Source of the DNA: Thalassococcus sp. S3
GTDB lineage: Bacteria > Pseudomonadota > Alphaproteobacteria > Rhodobacterales > Rhodobacteraceae
Assembly (NCBI RefSeq): GCF_004216475.1
Contig: NZ_CP022303.1
Location: 2,666,001 to 2,730,000, forward strand
Length of the DNA: 64,000 nucleotides
Direction of reading: 5' to 3'
Under the pieces are notes generated by a model. It did not search any database. It saw only the letters and a program-made list of their open reading frames with translations, and had not been told where the DNA came from. The position numbers and the translations under genes were made by a program. Shown here piece after piece: positions 37,550-47,200 of this stretch (the first letter of the stretch is position 1; the number at the start of each line of letters is the position of its first letter).

Positions 37550-37723
37550 ATGAGCTACTATGACAACGCCGTCTTGATGCAGTTACGACTCGGGCTCTGG
37601 CGCGACCCGCATCGTACCCCGAAAGCCTACGAACAGGAGGCCGAATTCCTGGCCGAACTCAACGGAACGCGTCGTCGGTCTATGAAGGTTCCGTTATCCG
37701 GCCTTTTGTTCTGGGCCGGCTGA
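37550..37723 (+). CDS. Small protein divergent from the WYL regulator
   Basis: 57 residues from ATG 37550, with AAAGGAG 9 bp upstream. It begins MSYYDNAVLMQLRLGLWRDP and continues with a polar, helical stretch. No family is recognised. It could be a truncated remnant of a longer gene normally regulated by the WYL protein. Its stop touches the stop of the convergent DUF808 gene. Confidence 0.5.
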   Translation: MSYYDNAVLMQLRLGLWRDPHRTPKAYEQEAEFLAELNGTRRRSMKVPLSGLLFWAG

Positions 37724-38704
37724 TCAATGCGCACCATCCGATGTCTTGCCCGCCACTGTCTGGTAAGCGGGTACCAGCACCTTCTGGGCCACCGGGATGA
37801 GCAGCAGGCCAAGGCCAAGACCCAGCACGCCGTCCATCGTCGCGGTCGCGACCCATTCGACAAACCCGCGCGTCTGATCCGCCGCGACACTGCCAAACGC
37901 CTCGGCGATGTGGTGGATGGTTTCGTATGGCCAGCCCCATCCCAGAACCTCCAGACCATGGATCACAATATTGCCGCCAACCCAGAGCATCGCGGCCGTG
38001 CCGACGATTGTCAGCACCTTCATCACGCCTGGCATTGCCTTGACAATCCCGCGCCCCACGGCGCGGGTCACGTCGAGATTGGCATTTTTCGCAAGGTATA
38101 GGCCCACGTCATCCGCTTTGACGATCAGCGCGACCGCGCCGTAGACTGCAACCGTGATCATGATGGCGACCATGGCCAGGGTCGCGGCCTCGAACCAGAA
38201 ATTGCTTTCGGGAATGGCGGCCAGCGCAATCGTCATGATCTCTGCCGAGAGAATGAAATCCGTCTTGATCGCCCCTTGCGCCTTTTGATCCTCCAGATGC
38301 GCCGGATCGCCTGCTTCATCCTCTTTGAAAATCTTGACCGGCTCGTCGTGCGGGTGAAGCCAGTGGTGCACCTTTTCGGCGCCTTCGAAACAGAGATAGG
38401 CCCCGCCGATCATCAAAAGCGGCGTGATGAGCCACGGCGCGAAATTCGAGAGCAAAAGGCCGATGGGCAAGAGGAAGACGAGCTTGTTCTTGAACGACCC
38501 CTTCGCGATGCGCCAGATGACCGGCAATTCGCGGGACGCTTCGAACCCCTGGACGTATTTCGGTGTGACCGCCGCGTCGTCGATAACCGCGCCCGCCGCC
38601 TTTGAGCCCGCCTTGGCCGCCTGCCCCACGACGTCGTCAACGGATGCTGCCGCAACCTTGGCAATCCCCGCCACGTCATCCAAAAGCGCCAATAAACCGC
38701 TCAT
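37724..38704 (-). CDS. DUF808 family inner-membrane protein (YedI-like)
   Basis: 326 residues starting MSGLLALLDDVAGIAK, with the TPKYVQGFEASRELP stretch and about six hydrophobic segments typical of DUF808. A conserved HHWLHPHDEP segment lies near residue 113. Function of the family is unknown. It is divergent from gap, and a LacI-like operator pair lies between them, so either gene could be the target. Confidence 0.88.
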   Translation of the reverse strand: MSGLLALLDDVAGIAKVAAASVDDVVGQAAKAGSKAAGAVIDDAAVTPKYVQGFEASRELPVIWRIAKGSFKNKLVFLLPIGLLLSNFAPWLITPLLMIGGAYLCFEGAEKVHHWLHPHDEPVKIFKEDEAGDPAHLEDQKAQGAIKTDFILSAEIMTIALAAIPESNFWFEAATLAMVAIMITVAVYGAVALIVKADDVGLYLAKNANLDVTRAVGRGIVKAMPGVMKVLTIVGTAAMLWVGGNIVIHGLEVLGWGWPYETIHHIAEAFGSVAADQTRGFVEWVATATMDGVLGLGLGLLLIPVAQKVLVPAYQTVAGKTSDGAH

Positions 38705-38766
38705 TGCGCATCCTCTTGCCGATCTGCCGCATTTGCAGCCTACCCTATCCGCTTATTCGGGCAAGC

Positions 38767-38797
38767 GTTAGCGCAATCGGTCGAAGTTTGCGCTAAC
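38767..38797. promoter_or_regulatory. LacI-like operator pair upstream of gap
   Basis: GTTAGCGCAA (38767-38776) and TTGCGCTAAC (38788-38797) form a perfect 10-bp inverted repeat with an 11-bp spacer. Each arm sits in a pseudo-palindrome resembling GTTAGCGCTAAC, centred 19 bp apart. It resembles operators of LacI-type central-carbon regulators. Confidence 0.6.
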
Positions 38798-38885
38798 ACA
38801 TTCATATCGCGACACTTTTCCTCTTTAGCCAAGACGCGCTCACGTCTATATCGCGCACAAACCAAAAGCATTTGGAGAGCAAGTC

Positions 38886-39890
38886 ATGACCATTAATGTC
38901 GGTATCAACGGATTCGGTCGGATCGGCCGGTGTACGCTCGCACACATTTCGGCCAGCGGGCGCAACGATATCAAGGTGGTCAAGGCCAATGCGACCGGGC
39001 CGCTGGATACAGCCGCCCACCTGATGCGCTATGACAGCGTGCACGGCCGCTTTGCCAATGACATCCGCGTTGGAGAGAATGCGCTGGATCTGGGCCGCGG
39101 CGAGATCGAGATGTTTTCGACCTACGACCCGAACGAGCTGGACTGGTCGGGCTGCGATGTGGTGCTTGAATGCACGGGCAAGTTCAATGACGGCGAGAAA
39201 GCGAAGGTGCATCTGGAGCGCGGCGCGAAATCAGTGCTGATTTCGGCCCCGGCCAAGAACGTGCAGAAAACCATCGTGTTCGGCGTGAACGACGAGATGC
39301 TCGCCAAAGGCGACAACATGATCTCGAACGGGTCCTGCACGACGAACTGCCTGGCGCCGCTGGCCAAGGTGCTGGACGAAAGCATCGGGATCGAACATGG
39401 CGTGATGACCACGATCCATTCCTATACCGGCGATCAGCCCACGCTGGACCGCCGGCATAAGGATCTCTACCGCGCCCGCGCCGCGGCCATGGCCATGATC
39501 CCGACCTCGACGGGGGCTGCAAAGGCCCTGGGTGAGGTTCTGCCGCAGCTCAAGGGCAAACTGGACGGCTCCGCCATTCGCGTGCCGACGCCGAATGTCT
39601 CTGCGGTGGACCTGACATTCCGCGCCGCCCGCGATGTGACGGCTGAAGAAGTGAACGACGCCGTCAAAGAGGCCATGAAGGGCCGTGTGGGCCGCGTGAT
39701 GAGCTATGATCCGGAGCCCAAGGTGTCGATTGACTTCAACCACACCGAGGAAAGCTCGATCTTTGCACCGGACCAGACCCGGGTCGTTGATGGTCGGCTG
39801 GTGCGGGTGCTGGCATGGTACGACAATGAATGGGGCTTTTCGGTTCGCATGGCCGACGTCGCGGTTGCGATGGGTCGCCTGAACGACTGA
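38886..39890 (+). CDS. gap: Glyceraldehyde-3-phosphate dehydrogenase
   Basis: NAD(P)-dependent oxidation of glyceraldehyde 3-phosphate. The 334 residues show the Rossmann start INGFGRIGR, the active site SNGSCTTNCLAP near residue 148, and HSYTGDQPTLDRRH near residue 178. A good terminator follows. A small conserved-looking membrane gene begins 80 bp after the stop. Confidence 0.97.
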   Translation: MTINVGINGFGRIGRCTLAHISASGRNDIKVVKANATGPLDTAAHLMRYDSVHGRFANDIRVGENALDLGRGEIEMFSTYDPNELDWSGCDVVLECTGKFNDGEKAKVHLERGAKSVLISAPAKNVQKTIVFGVNDEMLAKGDNMISNGSCTTNCLAPLAKVLDESIGIEHGVMTTIHSYTGDQPTLDRRHKDLYRARAAAMAMIPTSTGAAKALGEVLPQLKGKLDGSAIRVPTPNVSAVDLTFRAARDVTAEEVNDAVKEAMKGRVGRVMSYDPEPKVSIDFNHTEESSIFAPDQTRVVDGRLVRVLAWYDNEWGFSVRMADVAVAMGRLND

Positions 39891-39915
39891 CCTGCCCGAA
39901 GACTTGTTCGAGAAC

Positions 39916-39946
39916 GCCCGGTCAGGCATACCTGCCGGGCATTTTT
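39916..39946 (+). terminator. Intrinsic terminator of gap
   Basis: GCCCGG-T-CAGG, loop CATA, CCTG-CCGGGC, then ATTTTT: a 10-bp stem with one bulge followed by a U tract, 26 bp after the gap stop. Confidence 0.88.
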
Positions 39947-39970
39947 CATGGCACCGGGAGGAGTAAGATC

Positions 39971-40114
39971 ATGACCAATACGATCGCGCTTGTTCTGGGT
40001 GTGCTGATTGTCGGGGCGCTGACCGCGGATGTGATGCTTTACGGATCGGACCACATCGTCTTTCTGGGCAAGAAACTGTTCGAATTGATCGAGTGGATGG
40101 CCTTCTGGCGCTAG
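39971..40114 (+). CDS. 47-residue single-pass membrane protein downstream of gap
   Basis: ATG 39971 has GGAGGAG upstream. The sequence begins MTNTIALVLGVLIVGALTAD (one membrane segment) and ends with a second hydrophobic patch (FELIEWMAFWR). It lies after the gap terminator, so it needs readthrough or its own promoter. No family is recognised; small proteins of this type near gap occur, from memory, in related genomes. Confidence 0.7.
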   Translation: MTNTIALVLGVLIVGALTADVMLYGSDHIVFLGKKLFELIEWMAFWR

Positions 40115-40184
40115 GATGATCGACGCCGTGATCCAAAAGTGCGGCTGCGCCGCAACGATATTTTGCGTTCAGGCCACGCAGGCC

Positions 40185-40234
40185 TTGAGGGGCCAGCCCC
40201 TCAAACACCCCGGGATATTTGGCACCCAAAGAAG
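40185..40234. repeat. Dispersed intergenic element, copy B
   Basis: TTGAGGGG-CCAG-CCCCTCAA hairpin (40185-40204) followed by CCCCGGGATATTT, three bases, ACCCAAAGAAG (40208-40234). It matches copy A after lexA in layout and in 24 of 27 tail positions, and again sits between convergent genes (the 47-residue protein and coaD). Confidence 0.7.
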
Positions 40235-40282
40235 AGGAAAAGGCCGGTCGCCGGAGAACGCAAAGCCCCTGGGGTGAGGCGC

Positions 40283-40774
40283 CTAGGCCAACCGCTCGGT
40301 CAACGCGTCGTTGACCAGGGGTGTTACGAATTTGGACACATCTCCGCCAAGGCGGGCGATCTCTTTCACCAGCTTGCTGGCGATTGCCTGGTGTCGTGCC
40401 TCGGCCATCAAAAAGACCGTCTCGACACTGTCATCCAGCACACGATTCATACCGACCATCTGGAATTCGTATTCGAAATCGGCAACCGCCCTCAGGCCCC
40501 GCACGATCAGGCTGGCGCCCACGTCGCGCGCGCAATCGATGAGCAGGTTTTCGAAAGGATGGGCCACGATCTGGGTGCCGGTCTGCTCGCCCAGCTTCTG
40601 GCATTCCGCCTCGATCATCGCAACACGTTCTTCGAGCGAGAACATCGGCCCCTTGTCGCGGTTGATCGCCACGCCGATCACCAGTTTGTCGACAAGAGCC
40701 GTGGCACGCCGGATAATGTCGATATGGCCCAGCGTGATCGGGTCAAATGTGCCCGGATAAAGTCCTACGCGCAT
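40283..40774 (-). CDS. coaD: Phosphopantetheine adenylyltransferase
   Basis: Penultimate step of coenzyme A synthesis. The start at 40774 (MRVGLYPGTF) follows GGAGGGG and gives 163 residues. GTFDPITLGHIDII carries the HxGH-type nucleotidyltransferase motif (TLGH). The substrate-binding RGLRAVADFEYEFQM lies near residue 90. The variant FVTPLVND replaces the terminal ISSTxVR-like motif. Confidence 0.95.
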   Translation of the reverse strand: MRVGLYPGTFDPITLGHIDIIRRATALVDKLVIGVAINRDKGPMFSLEERVAMIEAECQKLGEQTGTQIVAHPFENLLIDCARDVGASLIVRGLRAVADFEYEFQMVGMNRVLDDSVETVFLMAEARHQAIASKLVKEIARLGGDVSKFVTPLVNDALTERLA

Positions 40775-40844
40775 CCCGGCCCCTCCTTCGGTGTCTTTTG
40801 CCGCGCACGCAAACACGATGCGCTGCCGGAATGCAAGAGGAGGA

Positions 40845-41279
40845 TCAGTAGCCCATGATCATCCCTTCAAGCGCGTCTTTCTCCATCGACAGTTTGGCAA
40901 GCTGGGCCTTGACCACGTCTCCGATCGACACGAGCCCGACCATCTTGCCGTCCTCGACCACGGGCATGTGCCGGAACCGGCCCTCGGTCATTTCATTCAG
41001 GACATCGCCCACGCCGCTCTGCAAGGTGCAGGTCACCAATCGCGTGGTCATGTGATCGGTCACCTTGCGCTCCATGCAGCTTGCGCCGCCGCGTGCCAGT
41101 TCCCGCACGATATCCCGCTCCGACAGGATGCCCATCGGGGCCTCGCCATCCTCCGAGATCACCACGGTGCCGATCCGTTTTTCCGCCAGAAGCTTCGCCG
41201 CATCCGCAACCTTTGCATTCGGCCCCAGCGTCACGACCCCGGGGCTGGCCTTCGACTTCAAGATATGCTGCACAAGCAT
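40845..41279 (-). CDS. CBS-domain protein
   Basis: 144 residues from the start at 41279 (GGAGG upstream). Two CBS domains fill the protein: ASPGVVTLGPNAKVADAAKLL to about residue 60, and TTRLVTCTLQSGVGDVLNEM to the end with RFRHMPVVEDGKMVGLVSIGD. Such stand-alone pairs bind adenine nucleotides and regulate partner proteins. The partner is unknown. Confidence 0.85.
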   Translation of the reverse strand: MLVQHILKSKASPGVVTLGPNAKVADAAKLLAEKRIGTVVISEDGEAPMGILSERDIVRELARGGASCMERKVTDHMTTRLVTCTLQSGVGDVLNEMTEGRFRHMPVVEDGKMVGLVSIGDVVKAQLAKLSMEKDALEGMIMGY

Positions 41280-41339
41280 CTGACAATCCTCCGCAATATT
41301 CTTCTGATTTCCAAAGGGTTGCCGCAATAAGCTTTCAAG

Positions 41340-42242
41340 TCAAGGTTGATCGACGCAGCCCTCCAATCGCGCGATCTCGGCGCGCAAACTGTCGCTGATC
41401 CGCGCCGCCAGACGCGTGAGCCGCGCGCTGCCCCGGTCGCTCTGGTGCCGGACCAGGTAGAAGGCACGCCTGAGGCTGACCTGATCGCCCAGCACCACAG
41501 AGAGATCGGGGTGGGAGGGCAGTGCGAAATCATGCGCCATGCAAAGCCCTGCCCCCTGTTCGGCCATACGCAGTTGAACCGGGACAGAGTTGGAGGCCAG
41601 AGGCACCCGCGCGATGCCCAGCTCGGCAAGATAGTCGAGTTCTGCATCGAAGATCATGTCGGGAATGTAGCCCAGCATCCTATGGGCCTGCAGATCGCTG
41701 ACATCGCGGAGAGGCCTGCGTTTCAGATAGCGACGGGCCGCCACCAGATGCAGCCGGTAGTCGGAAATCTTTTGGACGACGAGCTGTCCCGCGGTGGGGG
41801 CACTGACGGTGATGGCCATATCCGCCTCCCGCCGGGTCAGGTTCACGACCCGGGGCAAGGCCACGACCTGGATGTCGAGATCGGGGTTTTCCGCCCCAAG
41901 CGCGGCGCAGATCTGCGGCAAGAGGTAATTCGCACAGCCATCCGGCGCGCCGATGCGGACCTGACCGGTCAGGCGCCCCTCGGCACCAGCCAGCGCGTCG
42001 GTGCCGGCGCGCATCGCCTCCTCGGCGCGGGCGGCATGCTCCATCAGCCGTTCGGCGGCAGCGGTCATCCGGTAACCCTGCGGCGATTTCACGAAGAGCA
42101 CCTGCCCCAGCGTTCTTTCCAGCCGGGCCACGCGGCGCCCCACCGTCGCCGGGTCAAGGCGCAAGCGCTTGCCGGCCCCCGACAGGCTTTCGTCCCGCGC
42201 CACGGCCAGAAAGACACGCATATCGTCCCAGGATGGCTCCAT
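41340..42242 (-). CDS. LysR-family regulator, divergent from mmsA
   Basis: 300 residues with a winged helix (SLSGAGKRLRLDPATVGRRVARLE at residues 19-42) and an effector domain from about residue 90. It is divergent from mmsA, with a perfect 18-bp palindrome in the 112-bp gap. It probably regulates mmsA and possibly the wider valine pathway. The effector is unknown. Confidence 0.9.
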   Translation of the reverse strand: MEPSWDDMRVFLAVARDESLSGAGKRLRLDPATVGRRVARLERTLGQVLFVKSPQGYRMTAAAERLMEHAARAEEAMRAGTDALAGAEGRLTGQVRIGAPDGCANYLLPQICAALGAENPDLDIQVVALPRVVNLTRREADMAITVSAPTAGQLVVQKISDYRLHLVAARRYLKRRPLRDVSDLQAHRMLGYIPDMIFDAELDYLAELGIARVPLASNSVPVQLRMAEQGAGLCMAHDFALPSHPDLSVVLGDQVSLRRAFYLVRHQSDRGSARLTRLAARISDSLRAEIARLEGCVDQP

Positions 42243-42255
42243 CCCGCTCCTTTCG

Positions 42256-42273
42256 TTTTGCAGATCTGCAAAA
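42256..42273. promoter_or_regulatory. Perfect 18-bp palindrome, probable LysR operator
   Basis: TTTTGCAGATCTGCAAAA is its own reverse complement and lies 14 bp from the LysR start. A related partial site TTTTTGCAAG (42304-42314 region) lies 40 bp closer to mmsA. Confidence 0.7.
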
Positions 42274-42354
42274 TACTTTTGAGAAGTTGCCCCTGTTCAC
42301 GCCATTTTTGCAAGCCTATGCTGCGCGCAAATCCGATATGGGAGGAGCGATCCG

Positions 42355-43854
42355 ATGCAAGATCTCAGCCATTACCTGGACGGCGCACATGTGACCGGAA
42401 CGTCCGGCCGTTTTGCCGATGTCATGAACCCAGCCACGGGCGAGGTCCAGGCCCGCGTGCCGCTCGCCAGCACGGACGAGGTCGCAAAGGCCGTCGAGAT
42501 CGCAGCCGCCGCCCAACCGGCCTGGGCCGCGACCAACCCGCAGCGCCGCGCGCGCGTTCTGATGAAGTTCGTGAGCCTTCTGAACCGCGATATGGACAAG
42601 CTGGCCGAGGCGCTGTCGCGCGAGCACGGAAAGACCCTGCCCGATGCGGCGGGCGACGTGCAGCGCGGGCTGGAGGTCGTGGAATACTGCATCGGTGCGC
42701 CGCATATGCTGAAGGGGGAGTTCACCGACAGCGCGGGCCCCGGCATCGACATGTATTCCATGCGCCAACCCCTTGGCGTCACAGCAGGAATTACCCCGTT
42801 CAACTTCCCCGCCATGATCCCGATGTGGATGTTCGCACCCGCCATTGCCTGTGGCAACGCCTTTATCCTGAAACCCTCCGAGCGTGACCCCTCCGTCCCG
42901 CTGATGCTGGCCGAGTTGATGGAGGAAGCGGGCCTGCCCAAGGGCATCCTGCAAGTGGTGAACGGGGATAAGGAGGCGGTCGACGCCCTCCTTCACCATC
43001 CGGTCGTGCAGAGCATCGGCTTTGTGGGCTCCACGCCGATCGCCGAATACATCTATGCCACCGGCTGTGCCAATGGCAAACGCGTGCAATGCTTCGGCGG
43101 GGCCAAGAACCACATGATCGTCATGCCGGACGCCGATATGGACCAGGCTGCCGATGCGCTGGTCGGGGCCGGCTACGGGGCGGCGGGCGAGCGTTGCATG
43201 GCTATTTCGGTCGCCGTGCCAGTGGGGGACGAAACCGCCGACCGGTTGATCGAAAAGCTGGTTCCGCGCATCGAAAAGCTGAAAGTCGGGCCCTACACCG
43301 CTGGCAACGACGTCGATTACGGACCGGTCGTGACCGCCGCGGCCAAAGCCAATATCGAACGCCTCGTCCAGACCGGCGTGGATCAGGGCGCGAAACTGGT
43401 CGTCGATGGCCGCGATTTCAAACTGCAGGGCTATGAGGACGGCTTTTTCGTCGGTCCCCACCTGTTTGACCATGTCACAAAGGACATGGACATCTATACG
43501 ACCGAGATCTTCGGCCCGGTCCTGTCGACCGTCCGCGCGCAAAGCTACGAGGAAGCGATCGGGCTTGCCATGGACCACGAATACGGCAACGGCACCGCGA
43601 TCTTCACCCGTGACGGCGACACGGCGCGCGACTTCGCCAACCGGATCAACATCGGCATGGTGGGCATCAACGTCCCGATCCCGGTGCCTTTGGCCTATCA
43701 CACGTTCGGCGGCTGGAAAAAATCCGTCTTTGGCGACCTCAACCAGCATGGCCCGGATGCGTTCAAATTCTACACCCGCACCAAGACGGTCACGGCGCGG
43801 TGGCCGTCGGGCATCAAGGAAGGCGGCGAGTTTTCGATCCCGGTCATGGAGTGA
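42355..43854 (+). CDS. mmsA: CoA-acylating methylmalonate-semialdehyde dehydrogenase
   Basis: Oxidises methylmalonate semialdehyde to propionyl-CoA in valine catabolism, with the same activity on malonate semialdehyde. The 499-residue aldehyde dehydrogenase fold carries the catalytic cysteine in GYGAAGERCMA near residue 281 and TPFNFPAMIPMWMF near residue 147, both typical of MmsA. The rest of the valine pathway (acyl-CoA dehydrogenase, hydrolase, MmsB) lies 10 kb downstream, beyond the TcA-like gene. Confidence 0.95.
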   Translation: MQDLSHYLDGAHVTGTSGRFADVMNPATGEVQARVPLASTDEVAKAVEIAAAAQPAWAATNPQRRARVLMKFVSLLNRDMDKLAEALSREHGKTLPDAAGDVQRGLEVVEYCIGAPHMLKGEFTDSAGPGIDMYSMRQPLGVTAGITPFNFPAMIPMWMFAPAIACGNAFILKPSERDPSVPLMLAELMEEAGLPKGILQVVNGDKEAVDALLHHPVVQSIGFVGSTPIAEYIYATGCANGKRVQCFGGAKNHMIVMPDADMDQAADALVGAGYGAAGERCMAISVAVPVGDETADRLIEKLVPRIEKLKVGPYTAGNDVDYGPVVTAAAKANIERLVQTGVDQGAKLVVDGRDFKLQGYEDGFFVGPHLFDHVTKDMDIYTTEIFGPVLSTVRAQSYEEAIGLAMDHEYGNGTAIFTRDGDTARDFANRINIGMVGINVPIPVPLAYHTFGGWKKSVFGDLNQHGPDAFKFYTRTKTVTARWPSGIKEGGEFSIPVME

Positions 43855-44261
43855 TCTCTGGCCTGCACCGCGCCCCGGCGCACGTTTGGCGAGCCTTTGC
43901 GGTGTGAAGAGGCTCACGTAGCAGGCCATCGTACTGGGCCGGTGTTTACTCTCAATAGAAGCGGGACCAAGCTCCGCTTCATTGGTGCGCATATTGCGTC
44001 CCTTCCATGCGGACCGAAGACCTAACACGTGTTTATCAGCAGCTCTGCCCCCAGAGAAGGGCGAGCCTGATCGCCTGATGCACAATTTTTCGGCGTCTCT
44101 TTCAATCAACAAACAACCCTAAGTGTAGACTCGCAATCCGACCTGTGTGAGCCTGAGGGCCGGTGGCAACCAGCGATGTCTGTCGTGCCCGATATGCCCG
44201 GCATCCGCCGCGAAGGGTCCGCCAGCACCGCCCACGTGCGATTTAAGAGCGAGCCTTTGAG
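43855..44261. other. Intergenic region before the TcA-like gene
   Basis: About 400 bp with no convincing gene. A GAAGCGG/CCGCTTC hairpin (43958-43980) may end mmsA transcripts. Frames up to about 85 codons occur on the minus strand but lack ribosome-binding sites and recognisable motifs. No inverted terminal repeats or attachment-like direct repeats were seen against the 51792-52128 gap. Confidence 0.5.
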
Positions 44262-47200
44262 ATGAACACGACATTTCCCCCCATTTCCGCAAATGACCCA
44301 GCGACCCGATCGGCCACGGCCGTGCCCCTCGCCCAAAGACGCGGAGCGGCGCGGCGTGAACGGGTGCAGGCCAAAGCAAGTCAGCGGCGCCGGGGCGCTA
44401 AGCTCTCACACAAGATCTCCTTTGCCGACATGGCCAATGACGCGCTTTACCGCCGCTACGCCGCCGCCATCTGCCCCCCGGACCTTACAAAGAAAATCTC
44501 CGATCTGGGCTTTGATTGCCCGGCACGCCTTGCCGCTTGCAAGTCCGTCTCTCGGGTGATCGACAGGCTTGGCCCCGGGGTGGACCGGGCTGGGATCGTG
44601 CGGGCTGACATCGGCAGGGTTTTGTTGCGGGCCAAGCGCGAGGCCCGGCGCGGTTACCGGCTGATGCAGCACGCCTTGGCCATGGGGGATCCGATGAACC
44701 AGGCCTTGCGGCACACGCCATCAAGCCTGACCACATCCGCGGCAGCCAGCCTGCGCAGCGATGCACCCTTATCTTATGCCGACCCCTCAAGCCTGCAATC
44801 CAATCAATCCCCGGCGGCTTACCTTCGCTATCTCTACCGGATTGCGACAGGTCTTGATGACGAGATCGGCATCAGGCCGACTGCAAAGACGGCACTTTCG
44901 ATTGATGCCCGCCGGCCCGATCTGGCGCAGCTTAAGTTGAGCGAGGAAAACCTCAAGAAAGAGGTCCCGACATTGGACCTTGTGAATGACGTGCTGCGCG
45001 CGGGTCTGGGCGACATTGATGTAGCCACCAGCTTTCATCCGATTGCCCTGCCCTACCAGCGCTCTGCAACCGAGGCGCGCACGGCGCTTGCTCAGATCGG
45101 CGGCACCACGTTCAACGATCTGGCCATGCGCCTGTCAGAGATGGACCTGGCGGTCTACACCCCTGTGACGTGGGCGCAGGATCAGGCCGGGCTTTTGGGT
45201 TTGGATGGCGCACAGGATCAGCCTGCGTCGACCGGCAGCACGCTGTCTCTTTTGATCGAGGATCGGGACGCCGCGGCGACCGGTCCTGCCACGCTCGAAG
45301 ATCTTTTCAACACCGACGATGCGGCAACGGCCAGCAGCGTGTCGCACCTGATGTCCAGTCTCGATCTGAACTTCGATGCGCTGGCTCAGCTTTTTGGTCT
45401 TTACAGTGTCTCGCGGGAATGGCGCGGGGCGGAGGTGTCTCAGAAAGAGTTCGCGACCGCGTTCTTTAACAATGAAGACCCGTTCGAGCTCTCCACCCAC
45501 GAAAGCGAGGCGACGATCGTCCAGGCGGGCGCGCCTCTATCCGTCCCGGTTCTGAGATCGGTGAACTATCTTGCCCGGCTTCATCATGCGACCGGGTTGC
45601 CGTTTCACGTTCTGAACCAGATCCTCAAGGTCCCCGGCGCGCGCGCGGCGGTGGCGACAGCGACCGAGGGTGATGCATCCCATCTTCCCAGCCACCGTCT
45701 GACCACGACCGGTCTGCGCGTGCTGGCCAGCTATCCGCTTTATAAACGCGCCTTTTCGCTGACACCCGAAGCATATACCGCCCTTTTGGGCGAGATCAGC
45801 CCGTTCTGGCGCGCCAATGAGGTTGTGGAAGGCGACACGTCGATTGCGGGTTTGGAGCGGACCGAAACCTCGTTCATGCGCGCCCTGTTCGGCGATGACG
45901 CGCCCTATATCCACGGGGTTGTCAGCCGCGCCGACACCCCGCTTTCCGACACAGATCTGAGGACCGCCGTGTCCCGTGGATTGGGTGTGTCATCGGTTGA
46001 GATGGACAAGCTGATCAGCGTGCTGGACGCTTCCTTTGGGCTGACGACGGCACTTGATGCGCAGGGCCTTGCGGCCCTCTATCGCCTCACGACGCTGTGC
46101 CGCATGCTCGGATGGCCTCTTCTCAGCGGTCTCGAATTGACCCAAACGCTCAGCGCGCAGGTTGAAAACGGGGCCGATCTGTGGACCGCCCTCATCGCGC
46201 GCAATATGTCCGCCGCGGACACAGAAGCCCTGTGCGACGCCATGGACTGGCTGGTGCATCTGTCGCATTGGCTGACCGAGGCAGAGATGACGCCCGACAC
46301 TCTGGTGTCCCTGCTCAGCCCGGCTCAGGCATCCCCGCAGCCCAGCGATGAGGACGCGCTTTGGCTGGGCACGCTCGCCACGGCTTACGCACCGCTCGCA
46401 GCAGGCACCGACCGGTTCCGGACTTTCGAAAACTGGGCCGGAGAGAACGGGGACGACATTCATATCTCTGCGGAGGATTGGCACACGCACCTGACCGAGG
46501 TTGATCCGCTCTATCGCGCCTCTGGCGTGTTCCTGCACGGCCTTGGGCGCGACGCGATCAGGGAGGCCTGCCAAAGCTGTCTTGCGGCCCGTCCCGGCAT
46601 CGCGCTGGGGGACCAGTCCAACCAGGAGCAATTGAGCAGCCTGGTGGCCCTGCTCGCGGATCTGCGCACCGGACAGGAGCGTTTGATGCAAACGCGTCTG
46701 GTGAGCCTGAGCGGGACCGTCAACGTGGTGAGCGCCGCGCCGTTGATCGCTTGGGCGCAGACGACCGCCTTGGATCTTTTGTCCGATCTGTTGCCGACCG
46801 AGCCGGATGCGCCGGTCGCCAGCGCATCGCTGGCCGAGATCAAGCGCTATCTCGCCGTCGTGGCAGCATTCGACCTTGGCGATATCGACCTCTGGCTTTT
46901 GGGTCAGAGACCTCATTGGCTGGCGCCGGGGCTGGCGGATGCCTCCGGCCGCGTGAAGCCTCTGGGCTTCGGCCAGCTCTTCTGGCTGCAGCGCTTTGCC
47001 TCCGTCCAGATCGGCGCGGCAAACGACGCGGCCTGGCGCGGGTTTTTCATGCTGACCAACGATGGCGCGCCGGCAGAGGGCGCATCAGAGGACGAGCAGA
47101 CGGCCTGGCGCGTGCAGACCCGCACCATGCTTGCCTTGCTGATGGAAATCACCCCCGACGATCTGCACACCTACATGGACGCCTTGTTTGGCGCCGAGAG

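Noticed and set aside
43855-44261. Possible transposon or attachment-site ends flanking the TcA-like gene
   Set aside because: I compared both flanks by eye and found no shared direct repeats, inverted terminal repeats, integrase or tRNA fragment.
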